Of a stretch of DNA of 39,448 nucleotides, positions 27,512 through 36,855 are shown one piece after another. A program made the position numbers and the translations under genes. The stretch is from Gallionellaceae bacterium (GTDB taxonomy: Bacteria; Pseudomonadota; Gammaproteobacteria; Burkholderiales; Gallionellaceae). The notes beneath the pieces were generated by a model. It saw only the letters and a program-made list of their open reading frames with translations. It was not told the origin of the DNA and searched no databases. The DNA is taken from positions 1 through 39,448 of the forward strand of contig VFLG01000058.1 of assembly GCA_009885195.1 (NCBI GenBank). Direction: 5' to 3'. Position 1 is the stretch's first letter, and the number at the start of each line of letters is the position of its first letter.

Positions 27512-28408
27512 TTATACCCAATCCTTGGGTACCAAAAATTTTTCATACAGTTTCGCTTCAGGCGTGCCCTTTTCCGGATGCCAGTCATAGCGCCATGTTA
27601 CCAGCGGTGGCATGGATAGCAGGATAGACTCGGTGCGGCCATTGCTTTGCAGGCCGAAGATAGTGCCGCGGTCGATCACCAGGTTAAATTCGACATAGCG
27701 ACCGCGCCGATAGAGCTGGAAGTCACGCTCGCGTTCGCCATAGGGTGTGTCCTTGCGGCGTTCGAGAATGGGCACGTAAGCGGACAGCAGATGATTGCCC
27801 ACGCTTTGTTGTATGGCGAACGCAGTAGAAAAATCCGGCTCGCTCAAGTCGTCAAAGAAGATGCCGCCCACCCCGCGCGGTTCGTTGCGGTGTTTGATAA
27901 AAAAATATTCGTCGCACCATTTTTTGTATTTGGGGTGCAGGTCCGCACCGAACGGTGAAAGGGCATCTTTGCAGGTCTGATGAAAATGTTTGGCGTCTTC
28001 TTCAAAGCCATAATAGGGTGTTAAATCCATGCCGCCGCCGAACCAGAACACTGTTTCAGCACCGTCCTTCATCGCCATGAACATGCGCACGTTCATATGC
28101 ATGGTAGGTGCGTAGGGATTGCGTGGATGGAACACCAGCGACACGCCCATGGCTTCCCAGCGACGTCCAGCCAGCTCAGGGCGATGCGCGGTGGCAGACG
28201 GCGGCATCTTGTCACCCAAGACATGGGAAAAAGCTACTCCGCCACGTTCCAGCACGTTACCTTGTTCAAGTATGCAGCTACGTCCGCCGCCGCCTTCCGG
28301 GCGCTGCCAGCTATCGCGCAGAAATTTCTTGCCATCTACCTGCTCGATGCCAGCAATAATTGAGTCCTGCAAATCGAACAAATACTTTTTGACTGCGGCG
28401 CTATCCAT
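27512..28408 (-). CDS. hemF: Oxygen-dependent coproporphyrinogen III oxidase
   Basis: Oxidatively decarboxylates coproporphyrinogen III to protoporphyrinogen IX using O2, so it marks an organism that makes haem in at least some oxygen. 298 residues. Family signatures: [63 protein letters not shown]-like segment, [11 protein letters not shown] and [23 protein letters not shown] ribosome-binding site precedes the ATG. It is the last complete gene of the dusB-fis-purH-purD run, separated from purD by a decayed tsaC. Confidence 0.97.
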   Translation of the reverse strand: MDSAAVKKYLFDLQDSIIAGIEQVDGKKFLRDSWQRPEGGGGRSCILEQGNVLERGGVAFSHVLGDKMPPSATAHRPELAGRRWEAMGVSLVFHPRNPYAPTMHMNVRMFMAMKDGAETVFWFGGGMDLTPYYGFEEDAKHFHQTCKDALSPFGADLHPKYKKWCDEYFFIKHRNEPRGVGGIFFDDLSEPDFSTAFAIQQSVGNHLLSAYVPILERRKDTPYGERERDFQLYRRGRYVEFNLVIDRGTIFGLQSNGRTESILLSMPPLVTWRYDWHPEKGTPEAKLYEKFLVPKDWV

Positions 28409-28448
28409 GACTTCCTCCGGTTTGTTTCATATTTAATTTCGGATAATT

Positions 28449-28665
28449 TTACCACTTAACCATTTTCATATTATGGATTATTTTCTTCGCTTGCCCACTT
28501 TCCCCAGTAATACCCATGCCTGCTTTCCGAACAGCCGCAGACATTGAGCGTAAGTGCGCGCCGGGTGATGGCCGCTGCGATTGGCGCTGGTGGAAACCAG
28601 AGCCATGTTCAGCGCATTGCATAAGGTGCGGCAATGCAACGGAACGATGCGGCAGGTCGGCGCAA
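28449..28665 (-). pseudogene. Decayed tsaC/sua5 (threonylcarbamoyl-AMP synthase) remnant
   Basis: Directly after the purD stop the minus strand reads IIAPTCRIVPLHCRTLCNAL, then ALVSTSANRSGHHPARTY (about 28560-28600), AQCLRLFGKQAWVLLG. One frame away, it continues ESGQAKKIIHNMKMVKW to a stop at 28449. LVSTSANRSG is the signature of the TsaC/Sua5/YrdC C-terminal half, and the tail corresponds to the family's final G-x-x-G-x-x-K/R-x-S-x-I-x-D segment. The first two thirds of the gene, including the nucleotide-binding N-terminus, are missing, and a frameshift lies near 28498-28508. In related bacteria tsaC often stands between purD and hemF, which matches. The t6A function must then be supplied from elsewhere in the genome. 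Confidence 0.75.
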
Positions 28666-29952
28666 TTATTTTCTGGCAGAGACGGCACGATAGCCAATGT
28701 CATGCCGCATCTGACAGCCGTCGAAGTGTATGGCATCGGCAATTTCATAAGCGCGTTTCTGCGCCATTTTTACCGTGTCGCTCAGCGCGGTGACGCATAA
28801 CACACGCCCACCATTGGTTACCACATTGCCATCCTGCATGGCAGTGCCGGCATGGAATATGTGCGCATCTTCCAGCTTTTTCGGCAAGCCGCTGATGACA
28901 TCGCCCTTGCGCGGCGTGTCAGGATAATTGGCGGCAGCAAGCACCACGCCGAGCGCGGTGCGCCTGTCCCATTCCACTTCTACTTTATCCAGCGTACCGG
29001 TGACAGCATGCTCCATCAGCACAGAAAGATCACTCTGCAGGCGTAACATGATGGGCTGTGTTTCCGGATCGCCCATGCGGCAGTTGAATTCCAGTACCTT
29101 GTAATTGCCTTGTGCATCTATCATCAGACCGGCATATAGAAAGCCAGTGTAGGAGTGGCCTTCCTGCTCCATGCCGCGCACTACCGGATGAATCACTTCG
29201 CGCAGCACACGTGCATGGAGCTCCGGCGTGACCACGGGTGCAGGCGAATAAGCGCCCATACCGCCGGTGTTGGGGCCGTGGTCGCCATCCAGCAAGCGCT
29301 TGTGATCCTGGCTGGTGGCCAGTGGCAGCACATGTTTGCCATCCACCATGACCATGAAGCTGGCCTCCTCGCCCGCGAGAAATTCTTCGACCACCACGCG
29401 TGCCCCTGCGTCGCCTAATTTATTATCAGACAGCATCATGTCTATCGCGGCGAACGCCTCATCCTTGCTCATCGCCACCACCACGCCCTTGCCCGCCGCG
29501 AGGCCGTCGGCCTTGATGACGATGGGCGCGCCATGCCTCGAAACATAATCCTCGACATATGCTTTGGCTGGCGCGATGTCGCTAAAGGTCTCGAAAAATG
29601 CGGTGGGGATGTTGTGACGCACCATGAAACGCTTGGCGAAATCCTTGGAGGATTCGAGCTGCGCGGCAGCTTGCGTCGGCCCGAATATTTTCAACCCGGC
29701 GGCGCGGAAGGCATCCACCACACCCGCCGCCAGCGGCGCTTCCGGGCCGACCACGGTGAAGTGGATGCCCTCTTTTTGGGCGAAGGCGAGCAGTTCAGGA
29801 ATGCCGGTGATGGCAACATTCTCCACGCCGTCTTCCAGCGCCGTACCGGCATTACCCGGCGCGACAAAAACTTTTTGCACGCGCGCTCCCTGCGCTAGAC
29901 GCCAAGCCAGCGCGTGCTCGCGTCCGCCGGAACCGATGACTAATAATTTCAT
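28666..29952 (-). CDS. purD: Phosphoribosylamine-glycine ligase
   Basis: ATP-grasp enzyme for the second step of de novo purine synthesis. 428 residues. Visible are VIGSGGREHALAWRLAQ, FVAPGNAGTA, the ATP-grasp segments PIVIKADGLAAGKGVVVA and GEEASFMVMVDG, DHGPNTGGMGAYSP, and the metal-binding EFNCRMGDPETQ. It lies after purH with a palindromic repeat in the 100-base gap; the ribosome-binding site GAGGAAAA is intact beyond the repeat. The last codons overlap the start of the tsaC remnant. Confidence 0.97.
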   Translation of the reverse strand: MKLLVIGSGGREHALAWRLAQGARVQKVFVAPGNAGTALEDGVENVAITGIPELLAFAQKEGIHFTVVGPEAPLAAGVVDAFRAAGLKIFGPTQAAAQLESSKDFAKRFMVRHNIPTAFFETFSDIAPAKAYVEDYVSRHGAPIVIKADGLAAGKGVVVAMSKDEAFAAIDMMLSDNKLGDAGARVVVEEFLAGEEASFMVMVDGKHVLPLATSQDHKRLLDGDHGPNTGGMGAYSPAPVVTPELHARVLREVIHPVVRGMEQEGHSYTGFLYAGLMIDAQGNYKVLEFNCRMGDPETQPIMLRLQSDLSVLMEHAVTGTLDKVEVEWDRRTALGVVLAAANYPDTPRKGDVISGLPKKLEDAHIFHAGTAMQDGNVVTNGGRVLCVTALSDTVKMAQKRAYEIADAIHFDGCQMRHDIGYRAVSARK

Positions 29953-29960
29953 GATTTTCC

Positions 29961-30055
29961 TCTAGCTGGTAGCCAGTAGCCAGTAGCTGGTAGCTTGATG
30001 GTGCGCCCAAGGGCGCGTTTTTGCTACTGGCTACACGCTACCAGCTACAGGCTCA
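29961..30055 (-). repeat. TAGCTGGTAGC-type palindromic repeat, copy 1 (purH stop)
   Basis: On the minus strand it begins exactly with the purH stop codon (TGAGCCTGTAGCTGGTAGC) and ends TAGCCAGTAGC...CAGCTAG at about 29961. Both arms are built of the 7-8 base unit TAGCYRG; the centre holds GCGCCC/GGGCGC. Whole element can fold on itself. It separates purH from purD within one operon. Confidence 0.8.
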
Positions 30056-31612
30056 ATGTCTAAAGTGCCGATACCCGGTGAACACCATCGCCAACCCATG
30101 TTCATCCGCCGCCGCGATTACTTCCGCATCACGCATCGAACCGCCGGGCTGGATCACGGCTTTTGCGCCGGCTTGCGCCAGCACGTCTATGCCGTCGCGG
30201 AACGGGAAGAAGGCGTCCGATGCCACCACTGAACCTTTTAGCGACAACCCCGCGTTCTGCGCCTTGATGGCAGCGATGCGCGTGCTGTCCACGCGGCTCA
30301 TCTGACCCGCGCCCACGCCCAGCGTCTGGCCATTTTTGCAGAAGACGATGGCGTTCGATTTCACATATTTCGCCACGCGCCAGGTGAACAGCAAGTCTTG
30401 CAACTGTTGCGCGCTGGGTTGCGCCTTGGTCACCACGCGCAACTGCGCTGCTTGTACATTCAGCGTATCCGGCGATTGCACCAGCAGGCCGCCGCTGACG
30501 CGTTTGAAGTCAAACTGGTTGTGCGCATTGGATAGTGGCACGGTGAGCACGCGCACGTTCTGCTTCGCCGCCGTGACCTTGAGCGCGGCTTCGGAGGCGG
30601 AAGGCGCGATGATGAGTTCGACGAACTGGTTGGCGGTGATCTGCGCGGCAGAAGCTTCGTCCAGTTCGCGGTTAAAGGCAATGATGCCGCCGAACGCGGA
30701 AGTGGTGTCGGTGGCGTAGGCCAGCTCATAGGCTTTGAGCGGAGTTTCGGCAATGGCCACGCCGCACGGATTGGCGTGCTTGACGATCACGCAGGCGGGC
30801 TGCTCGAAAGTCTTGACCAGTTCCCAGGCGGCATCAGCATCGCCGATGTTGTTGTAGCTCAACTCCTTGCCTTGCAACTGGGTGTAATCAGAAATGCCGC
30901 CCGCCACCGGATTCAGGTCGCGGTAGAACGCCGCGCTTTGATGTGGGTTCTCGCCATAGCGCATGTCCTGCACCTTGGCGAAGTTGAAATTGATCTGCGC
31001 CGGGAACTCGCTGCGCTTGCCGTCTGCGTCAATCGCGGTGAGATAGTTGCTTATCGCGCTGTCATACGCGGCGGTGTGCGAGAACGCCTTTTTGGCCAAG
31101 TCGAAGCGGGTGGCGTCAGAAACGGTGCTGTTGTTGGTTTGCATCTCGGCGAGTATTTCCGGGTAGTCCACCGGGTCGGTGACGATGGCCACGTGAGGAT
31201 GATTTTTTGCCGCCGCGCGCACCATGGTCGGCCCGCCGATGTCGATATTCTCAATGGCATCTTCCAGTGTGCAATCGGGCTTGGCCACGGTGGCGCTGAA
31301 TGGATACAGATTGACCACCACCAAATCTATGGTCGGGATGTCGTGTTTGCTCAGCGTGGCGACATGTTCCGGCAAATCGCGCCGCGCCAGAATGCCGGCG
31401 TGAACTTTGGGTTGCAGCGTCTTCACGCGACCGTCCAGCATTTCCGGAAAGCCGGTGTAGTCCGCCACTTCGGTCACCGGCACGCCGTTGTCGGCGAGCA
31501 GTTTGGCGGTGCCGCCGGTAGAGAGTATTTTGATGCCTAGTTGGTGCAGGCCCTGCGCGAATTCCAGCACGCCGGATTTATCTGAAACGCTGATCAGCGC
31601 TTGTTTGATCAT
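30053..31612 (-). CDS. purH: Bifunctional AICAR transformylase / IMP cyclohydrolase
   Basis: The last two steps of IMP synthesis. 519 residues. N-terminal MGS-like cyclohydrolase domain ([56 protein letters not shown]) and C-terminal transformylase domain ([26 protein letters not shown] with the catalytic K-H pair, [33 protein letters not shown]). Its TGA stop is the first codon of a palindromic repeat shared with the glyA 3' end. Follows fis by 27 bases. Confidence 0.97.
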   Translation of the reverse strand: MIKQALISVSDKSGVLEFAQGLHQLGIKILSTGGTAKLLADNGVPVTEVADYTGFPEMLDGRVKTLQPKVHAGILARRDLPEHVATLSKHDIPTIDLVVVNLYPFSATVAKPDCTLEDAIENIDIGGPTMVRAAAKNHPHVAIVTDPVDYPEILAEMQTNNSTVSDATRFDLAKKAFSHTAAYDSAISNYLTAIDADGKRSEFPAQINFNFAKVQDMRYGENPHQSAAFYRDLNPVAGGISDYTQLQGKELSYNNIGDADAAWELVKTFEQPACVIVKHANPCGVAIAETPLKAYELAYATDTTSAFGGIIAFNRELDEASAAQITANQFVELIIAPSASEAALKVTAAKQNVRVLTVPLSNAHNQFDFKRVSGGLLVQSPDTLNVQAAQLRVVTKAQPSAQQLQDLLFTWRVAKYVKSNAIVFCKNGQTLGVGAGQMSRVDSTRIAAIKAQNAGLSLKGSVVASDAFFPFRDGIDVLAQAGAKAVIQPGGSMRDAEVIAAADEHGLAMVFTGYRHFRH

Positions 31613-31639
31613 GATGGGTGTTCCGTTCTGTGCAGCAGG

Positions 31640-31900
31640 TTATTTTATGCGGTGTTGCTGGATTTTCTTGCGCAAGGTATTGCGATTCAAGCCGAGCAAT
31701 TCGGAAGCGCGGGTTTGATTTCCGCCCGCGTGATGCAGCACAGTTTCAATCAGCGGCTTTTCCACGCAATTCATTACCATCTCATACACCGCGCACGACG
31801 GATCTTCGCCGTCAAGATCCTTGAAGTAATCGTCCATCGCCTTGCGCACATAGCGCGCCATTTCATTTTCGTTCAACCCGCAATCACTTTCCTTCTTCAT
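31640..31900 (-). CDS. fis: Nucleoid-associated protein Fis
   Basis: A small DNA-bending regulator (86 residues) of rRNA transcription and site-specific recombination. The C-terminal helix-turn-helix NQTRASELLGLNRNTLRKKI (about 61-80) is typical, preceded by the VEKPLIETVLHHAGG helix. It overlaps the dusB end by 4 bases (ATGA type); the dusB-fis arrangement is conserved from enterobacteria to betaproteobacteria. Confidence 0.95.
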   Translation of the reverse strand: MKKESDCGLNENEMARYVRKAMDDYFKDLDGEDPSCAVYEMVMNCVEKPLIETVLHHAGGNQTRASELLGLNRNTLRKKIQQHRIK

Positions 31901-32904
31901 GCAGCCAGCTCCTCAACGTAGTGCAAACGCTCGCCGCGCTGCATTTGCTCATCAAAAAAATCATTTACTGCCGTTAATTGCTCGGCACAACTTTCCAGCT
32001 GATTCATGCGGTGGCGGAACTGAGCTGAATCAGCCAGCCCCTTGGTGTACCAGGAGATGTGTTTGCGCGCGACGCGCAGGCCGGTTTGTTCGCCGTAGAA
32101 CTCATAAAGCTCATGTACGTGCTTGAGCAGCACGCGCTGCACTTCGCCTACCTGCGGTGCGGCCATGTGCTCGCCGCTGTTAATAAAATACTCGATCTCG
32201 CGAAATATCCATGGGCGTCCCTGCGCGGCGCGGCCTATCATCACGGCATCCGCGCCGGTCTGTTGCAGAACATGGCGGGCTTTTTCCGGGGTAGTAATAT
32301 CGCCGTTGGCAATAACCGGAATGTTCACGCTGGCCTTTACCGCAGCGATGGTGTCGTATTCGGCATCGCCGGTGTAGGCGCAGGCGCGCGTGCGACCGTG
32401 GATGGCGAGCGCCTGGATGCCGCTGGCCTCGGCGATCTGCGCGATACGGACTGCATTGCGATTATTCTTATCCCATCCGGTACGAATTTTGAGTGTGACC
32501 GGCACGTTCACGGCAGCCACTACCGTTTCCAGTATCTGCGCCACCAGCGCCTCATTCTGCAACAGCGCGGAACCGGCCATGACGTTGCAGATTTTTTTGG
32601 CCGGGCAACCCATGTTGATGTCAATAATCTGCGCGCCCGCATCCACGTTGTAGCGTGCGGCTTGCGCCAGCATTTTGGGATCGGCGCCGACAATCTGCAC
32701 CGAGATCGGATCCATCTCACCCTCGTGATTGGCGCGCCGTTTGGTCTTCTCCGAGCCATACAGCAGAGAATTTGAGGCCACCATCTCGCTCACCGCCATG
32801 CCCGCGCCCATGCTTTTGCATAACATGCGGAACGGGCGATCGGTCACGCCGGCCATCGGGGCGACGATGAGATTATTCTTGAGCTGGTAGGGGCCGATGC
32901 GCAT
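31897..32904 (-). CDS. dusB: tRNA-dihydrouridine synthase B
   Basis: FMN enzyme that reduces U to dihydrouridine in tRNA D-loops. 335 residues from the ATG at 32904; the frame extends to a TTG at 32916, but a GGA site upstream of 32904 and the family N-terminus (RIGPYQLKNNLIVAPMAGVT) favour the later start. The catalytic cysteine is C100 in INMGCPAKK; LKIRTGW, AIHGRTR, VIANGDI and IGRAAQGRPWIF are FMN- and substrate-binding signatures. First gene of dusB-fis-purH-purD-hemF. Confidence 0.96.
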   Translation of the reverse strand: MRIGPYQLKNNLIVAPMAGVTDRPFRMLCKSMGAGMAVSEMVASNSLLYGSEKTKRRANHEGEMDPISVQIVGADPKMLAQAARYNVDAGAQIIDINMGCPAKKICNVMAGSALLQNEALVAQILETVVAAVNVPVTLKIRTGWDKNNRNAVRIAQIAEASGIQALAIHGRTRACAYTGDAEYDTIAAVKASVNIPVIANGDITTPEKARHVLQQTGADAVMIGRAAQGRPWIFREIEYFINSGEHMAAPQVGEVQRVLLKHVHELYEFYGEQTGLRVARKHISWYTKGLADSAQFRHRMNQLESCAEQLTAVNDFFDEQMQRGERLHYVEELAA

Positions 32905-32989
32905 GACGTTTTCCAAAGGGGGGAGTGATTATAAATTAATCAACCGCCGCGTGCTATCATCAAATCACATCACAAGATAGAAATGTACG

Positions 32990-34147
32990 ATGATATTCGA
33001 CGTTCTGATTATCGGCGGCGGCCTGGTTGGCGCCAGCCTGGCCGCCGCGCTCAAGCCCAGCGGATTGTCCGTGGCGTTGGTGGAAGCCCAGCCCATGACT
33101 GCCAGCGAGCAAGGCTGGGATAGCCGTATCTACGCGATCAGCCCCGGCAGCGCTGCGTTTCTCAGAGAATGCGGCGCCTGGCAGCGGCTGGACATGAGTC
33201 GTGTGCAACCAATCGAACAAATGCGTGTGTTTGGCGACGAGGGAGCAGAATTGGATTTCAGCGCCTATCAACTGGGCACACCGGAGCTGGCCTTCATTCT
33301 GGAAAATCGCATGTTGCAACAGGCATTGTGGCAAGTACTGCACCAGCAGGACAACCTTACCCTGTTTCACCCGGCGCGCTGTGCCAGCATCGAATTTAAC
33401 GATGACGCTGCTCGCCTGAAATTGAAAGACGGACGCGAGATCCAGGCCAGAATGGTGGTTGGCGCTGACGGCAACGATTCCTGGGTGCGGCAGCAGGCCG
33501 GGATTACTGAGCCGCCCACGCTCTACCAGCAGCATGGCGTAGTGGCCAACTTCAGCGCCGAAAAGCCGCACCGTGGCACGGCGTTCCAGTGGTTTCAGCC
33601 GGACGGCATCCTGGCTTTGCTGCCGCTGCCGCAACAACAAGTATCTATGGTGTGGTCGGTCAGCCCGGATAAATCAGCGATCTTGTTGCAGCTTCCACAC
33701 CAGGAACTTTGTGCACAAGTGGCTGCCTCATCCATGCACACTTTGGGCGCACTGCAAATGATTACGCCGCCGGCCGCTTTTCCCTTACGTTTGCTGAAAC
33801 TGCCGCAGATCATAAAACCGAGGCTGGCGCTGGTGGGCGATGCGGCGCACAACGTCCATCCTCTGGCCGGGCAGGGCGTCAATCTCGGCTTCCGCGATGC
33901 GCGCCAACTGGCGCAAGTACTGCTGCAACGCGGGGCGCAGCAGGATTGCGGTAATATACAGTTGTTGCGCCGTTACCAGCGTGCGCGCCAGGAAGATATT
34001 CTTTCCATGTTGACCACAACCGATTTGTTGAAGAAGCTGTTCAACAACTCCAACCCGCTGTTGCGCAGCGCGCGCAACTTCGGCTTGGCCGCAACCAATC
34101 GTATCGCGCCGCTGAAAAAATTTCTGGCGCGCCACGCCCTTAATTAG
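32990..34147 (+). CDS. UbiH/UbiF/UbiI-family FAD-dependent ubiquinone hydroxylase
   Basis: Flavoprotein monooxygenase (385 residues) that hydroxylates the aromatic ring of a ubiquinone precursor. It has the N-terminal dinucleotide fold IIGGGLVGASLAAAL (7-21), the mid-sequence RIYAISPGS and GADGNDSWVRQ, and the second FAD motif LVGDAAHNVHPLAGQGVN (about 280-297) followed by LGFRDA. The family members (C5, C6, C1 hydroxylases) differ in regiospecificity and I cannot assign one. Divergent from dusB, and followed by dsbC with 17 bases between. Confidence 0.9.
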   Translation: MIFDVLIIGGGLVGASLAAALKPSGLSVALVEAQPMTASEQGWDSRIYAISPGSAAFLRECGAWQRLDMSRVQPIEQMRVFGDEGAELDFSAYQLGTPELAFILENRMLQQALWQVLHQQDNLTLFHPARCASIEFNDDAARLKLKDGREIQARMVVGADGNDSWVRQQAGITEPPTLYQQHGVVANFSAEKPHRGTAFQWFQPDGILALLPLPQQQVSMVWSVSPDKSAILLQLPHQELCAQVAASSMHTLGALQMITPPAAFPLRLLKLPQIIKPRLALVGDAAHNVHPLAGQGVNLGFRDARQLAQVLLQRGAQQDCGNIQLLRRYQRARQEDILSMLTTTDLLKKLFNNSNPLLRSARNFGLAATNRIAPLKKFLARHALN

Positions 34148-34164
34148 CCCAACAGGAATTCATC

Positions 34165-34866
34165 ATGATTAAATTGCTTCTGCTACTGCTGGCGTCATTC
34201 ACCTTCAGCTACGCCCATGCCGATGCGGCCAAGGTAAAAGCCACGCTGCAAAAGAAATACCCGCAATTCGAAAATATCGAACAGGTCCACAAGGCTAACA
34301 TTCTCGGTTTATACGAAGTGGTGATGCAAGGCCAATTGTTTTACACCGATGAAAAAACGCAATACCTTATCGCCGGCAGCATCTATGACTTGAAGACCAA
34401 TAGCAACCTGACCGAGGAACGCTCGCGCAAATTGTTCGCCGTAGATTTTGACAAGCTGCCGTTCGAGCTCGCGGTAAAAAAAGTAAAGGGCAACGGCCAG
34501 CGCAAGATGGCTTATTTTACTGACCCGAATTGCAGCTATTGCCAGCGGCTGGAAGATGAGTTGAAAAATGTCGACAACGTCACGCTTTATATGTTCATGC
34601 TAACCCTGTTCAATGGCTCAGCCGAAAAGGTGCGCGGCGTTTTGTGCAGCAAAAATCCCGTTCAGGCATGGGACGATTTGATGCTGAAACACGTACAACC
34701 GCCTGCCGGAACATGCGACACCCCGACGGCGAAGGTAATGGAATTTAGCAAATCACTCAATGTGAATGGCACGCCGGCATTGATATTTGCGGATGGCGTA
34801 ATCGTTCCGGGGTTCATACCTGCCGCTGAAATAGAAAAGGCGTTGAATGGCACACCGGGGAAGTAA
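34165..34866 (+). CDS. dsbC: Thiol:disulfide interchange protein DsbC
   Basis: Periplasmic disulfide isomerase. Signal peptide MIKLLLLLLASFTFSYAHAD, an N-terminal dimerisation domain, then a thioredoxin fold with redox motif C123-S-Y-C126 (DPNCSYCQRLE) and the cis-Pro region NGTPALIFADG. A second cysteine pair (VLCSKN and GTCDTP) is present as in DsbC. Length 233 is typical. Relevant for organisms making many periplasmic cytochromes. Confidence 0.94.
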   Translation: MIKLLLLLLASFTFSYAHADAAKVKATLQKKYPQFENIEQVHKANILGLYEVVMQGQLFYTDEKTQYLIAGSIYDLKTNSNLTEERSRKLFAVDFDKLPFELAVKKVKGNGQRKMAYFTDPNCSYCQRLEDELKNVDNVTLYMFMLTLFNGSAEKVRGVLCSKNPVQAWDDLMLKHVQPPAGTCDTPTAKVMEFSKSLNVNGTPALIFADGVIVPGFIPAAEIEKALNGTPGK

Positions 34867-34911
34867 GCGTTTAATTCCCATGCGAGCATTTCAAGCCGCA
34901 ATCCCATCCCG

Positions 34912-34920
34912 TGTTAAACT
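34912..34920 (+). promoter_or_regulatory. Extended -10 promoter of rnpB
   Basis: TG-T-TAAACT (34912-34920) ends 7 bases before the inferred 5' end of RNase P RNA. No convincing -35; the TG extension may compensate. Confidence 0.5.
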
Positions 34921-34927
34921 CCGCCGC

Positions 34928-35279
34928 GAAGCTGGCTAGACAGTCGCCGCGCACGCAAGTGCGGGGAGGAAAGTCCGGGCTCCATAGAGCAGGATGCCGG
35001 TTAACGACCGGACACCGTGAGGTGATGAACAGTGCCACAGAAAATACACCGCCGATGGCCGCGCAAGCGGATCAGGTAAGGTTGAAATGGCGGGGTAAGA
35101 GCCCACCGCGGACGTGGTAACACGGACGGCACGGTAAACTCCATTCGGAGCAAGACCAAATAAGCAGGCTATGACGTTGCTCGCGTCGCCTGCGGGTAGG
35201 TTGCTCGAGCGTCAGGTAACGAAACGCCTAGAGGAATGACTGTCCACGACAGAACCCGGCTTACCGGCCAGCTTCACCT
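34928..35279 (+). ncRNA. rnpB: RNase P RNA (class A)
   Basis: The catalytic RNA that removes 5' leaders from pre-tRNAs. Recognised by its conserved blocks: the 5' end GAAGCTGGCTAGACAGTCGC, the GAGGAAAGTCCGGGCTCC of P4 (from about 34965), the middle blocks GCCGATGGCC, AGGTAAGG and GGTAAACTCC. The 3' block ACAGAACCCGGCTTA pairs with the 5' P4 strand; the end CCAGCTTCACC pairs with the 5' start. Size of about 352 bases fits the family. Confidence 0.96.
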
Positions 35280-35529
35280 TATTCAATGGATCACTTGAAG
35301 TGCAATTTTCATTCTCGCAGCAGACATCCCCACAGCCATTCCTGAGAAGTATCACATGAATTCGCGAGCACTCTATCTCTTAATTTTTTGACATATAAGC
35401 GCTGTTTTCACGAGTGTGGGGGGTGAATGGTGAGCGGGAGCAAGCTTGATAACTTGAGATTGCCGACCTTTCCAGCCAACGTGATAAAATGCGCGCCTTT
35501 CCCGTTCACCGTTACTTTGGAAGGTCGCC
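35280..35529. other. Gap between rnpB and glyA
   Basis: 250 bases without a gene. It contains a perfect TTGACA at 35387 without a matching -10 at 16-18 bases, a G-rich patch (GTGTGGGGGGTGAATGG) and the likely glyA promoter near 35482. No GlyA-linked glycine or other riboswitch structure is apparent. Confidence 0.4.
35482..35490 (+). promoter_or_regulatory. Extended -10 promoter of glyA
   Basis: TG-A-TAAAAT (35482-35490) lies 39 bases before the glyA ATG, with a weak TTGCCG at 19-base spacing upstream (35460). An AAGG ribosome-binding site precedes the ATG. Confidence 0.4.
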
Positions 35530-36777
35530 ATGTTCTCCAGCAAAAATACCGTAGCTCATACCGACCCGGAATTATGGGCGGCGATTCAGAATGAAAACCG
35601 CCGTCAGGAAGATCACATCGAGCTGATCGCCTCGGAAAATTACACCAGCCCGGCGGTGATGGAGGCGCAGGGCAGCCAGCTGACCAACAAGTATGCCGAG
35701 GGCTATCCCGGCAAGCGCTATTACGGCGGGTGCGAATATGTGGACGTGGCCGAGCAACTGGCGATTGATCGCGTGAAAGCCTTGTTTGGTGCGGAGTATG
35801 CCAACGTGCAACCGCATTCCGGCTCGCAGGCCAATCAGGCGGTGTACATGGCGGTGCTCAAGCCGGGCGACACTATTCTCGGCATGTCGCTGGCGCATGG
35901 CGGACATCTGACCCACGGCGCATCGGTGAGTATCAGCGGCAAGCTGTACCACGCCGTGCAATACGGGCTGAATGAAAAAGAAGAGATTGACTATGACGCA
36001 GTGCAAAGACTGGCACTGGAACACAAGCCAAAAATGATTGTGGCGGGTGCGTCTGCTTATGCATTGGTGATTGACTGGAAGCGCTTTCGAGTGATCGCCG
36101 ACAGCGTTGGCGCTTATCTGTTCGTGGACATGGCGCACTACGCCGGACTTATTGCAGCGGGTTATTATCCTTCCCCGGTCGGCATTGCCGATTTTGTCAC
36201 CAGCACCACGCACAAGACCTTGCGCGGCCCGCGTGGCGGTTTTATTCTGGCTCGCGCCGAGCACGAGAAGGTGCTCAATTCCGCAATTTTCCCCGGCATT
36301 CAGGGCGGCCCGCTGATGCACGTCATCGCGGCCAAGGCGGTGGCGTTCAAGGAGGCGGGCAGCAAGGAATTCAAGGCGTACCAGATGCAAGTGATAGACA
36401 ACGCGCGCGTCATGGCGAAAGTGTTGCAGGAACGCGGCCTGCGCATCGTGTCCAGCCGCACCGACAGCCATTTGTTTCTGGTTGATCTGCAAGCCAAGAA
36501 CATTACCGGCAAAGATGCCGAAGCGGCGCTGGGACGCGCGCATATCACGGTGAACAAGAACGCCATTCCCAACGACCCGCAAAAACCTTTCGTCACCAGC
36601 GGCATACGCATCGGCAGTCCGGCGATGACTACGCGCGGCTTCAAGGAACTGGAAGCCGAAAAGTTGGCGCACCTGATTGCCGACATACTGGATGCGCCCA
36701 ATGACGATGCGGTAATCCAGCGCGTGGCGGGTGAAGTGAAAAAACTGACCGTGCAGTTTCCGGTTTATGGAGAGTGA
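35530..36777 (+). CDS. glyA: Serine hydroxymethyltransferase
   Basis: PLP enzyme that interconverts serine and glycine with tetrahydrofolate and feeds one-carbon units into purine synthesis. 415 residues. Signatures: [52 protein letters not shown] and the PLP lysine K229 in [14 protein letters not shown]. Its TGA stop is the first codon of a palindromic repeat. The glyA-nrdR-ribD-ribE order is common in proteobacteria. Confidence 0.97.
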   Translation: MFSSKNTVAHTDPELWAAIQNENRRQEDHIELIASENYTSPAVMEAQGSQLTNKYAEGYPGKRYYGGCEYVDVAEQLAIDRVKALFGAEYANVQPHSGSQANQAVYMAVLKPGDTILGMSLAHGGHLTHGASVSISGKLYHAVQYGLNEKEEIDYDAVQRLALEHKPKMIVAGASAYALVIDWKRFRVIADSVGAYLFVDMAHYAGLIAAGYYPSPVGIADFVTSTTHKTLRGPRGGFILARAEHEKVLNSAIFPGIQGGPLMHVIAAKAVAFKEAGSKEFKAYQMQVIDNARVMAKVLQERGLRIVSSRTDSHLFLVDLQAKNITGKDAEAALGRAHITVNKNAIPNDPQKPFVTSGIRIGSPAMTTRGFKELEAEKLAHLIADILDAPNDDAVIQRVAGEVKKLTVQFPVYGE

Positions 36778-36852
36778 GCCTGTAGCCAGTAGCTTGTAGC
36801 GAGCAGCCAATCGGCTTTTCGCTACCAGCTACCAGCTACCAGCTACCAGCTC
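36775..36852 (+). repeat. TAGCTGGTAGC-type palindromic repeat, copy 2 (glyA stop)
   Basis: Begins at the glyA stop codon with TGAGCCTGTAGCCAGTAGC and ends with four tandem TACCAGC units just before the nrdR start. The first 12 bases are identical to the start of the copy at the purH stop, and the orientation relative to the upstream gene is the same. It fills the entire glyA-nrdR gap; nrdR is left with no obvious Shine-Dalgarno sequence outside the repeat. Confidence 0.8.
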
Positions 36853-36855
36853 ATC

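Noticed and set aside
28516-28800. Plus-strand frame with several cysteines opposite purD and the tsaC remnant
   Set aside because: The cysteines are the reverse complement of the remnant's Ala/Ser codons, there is no domain, and the minus strand explains the sequence.
35387-35410. Perfect TTGACA upstream of glyA as a promoter
   Set aside because: No acceptable -10 hexamer at 16-18 bases; the extended -10 at 35482 is a better candidate.
35572-36810. A 412-codon open frame antisense to glyA
   Set aside because: It lies exactly opposite a highly conserved gene, its translation is His/Arg/Ala-rich without any recognisable domain, and such frames arise from G/C-biased third codon positions.
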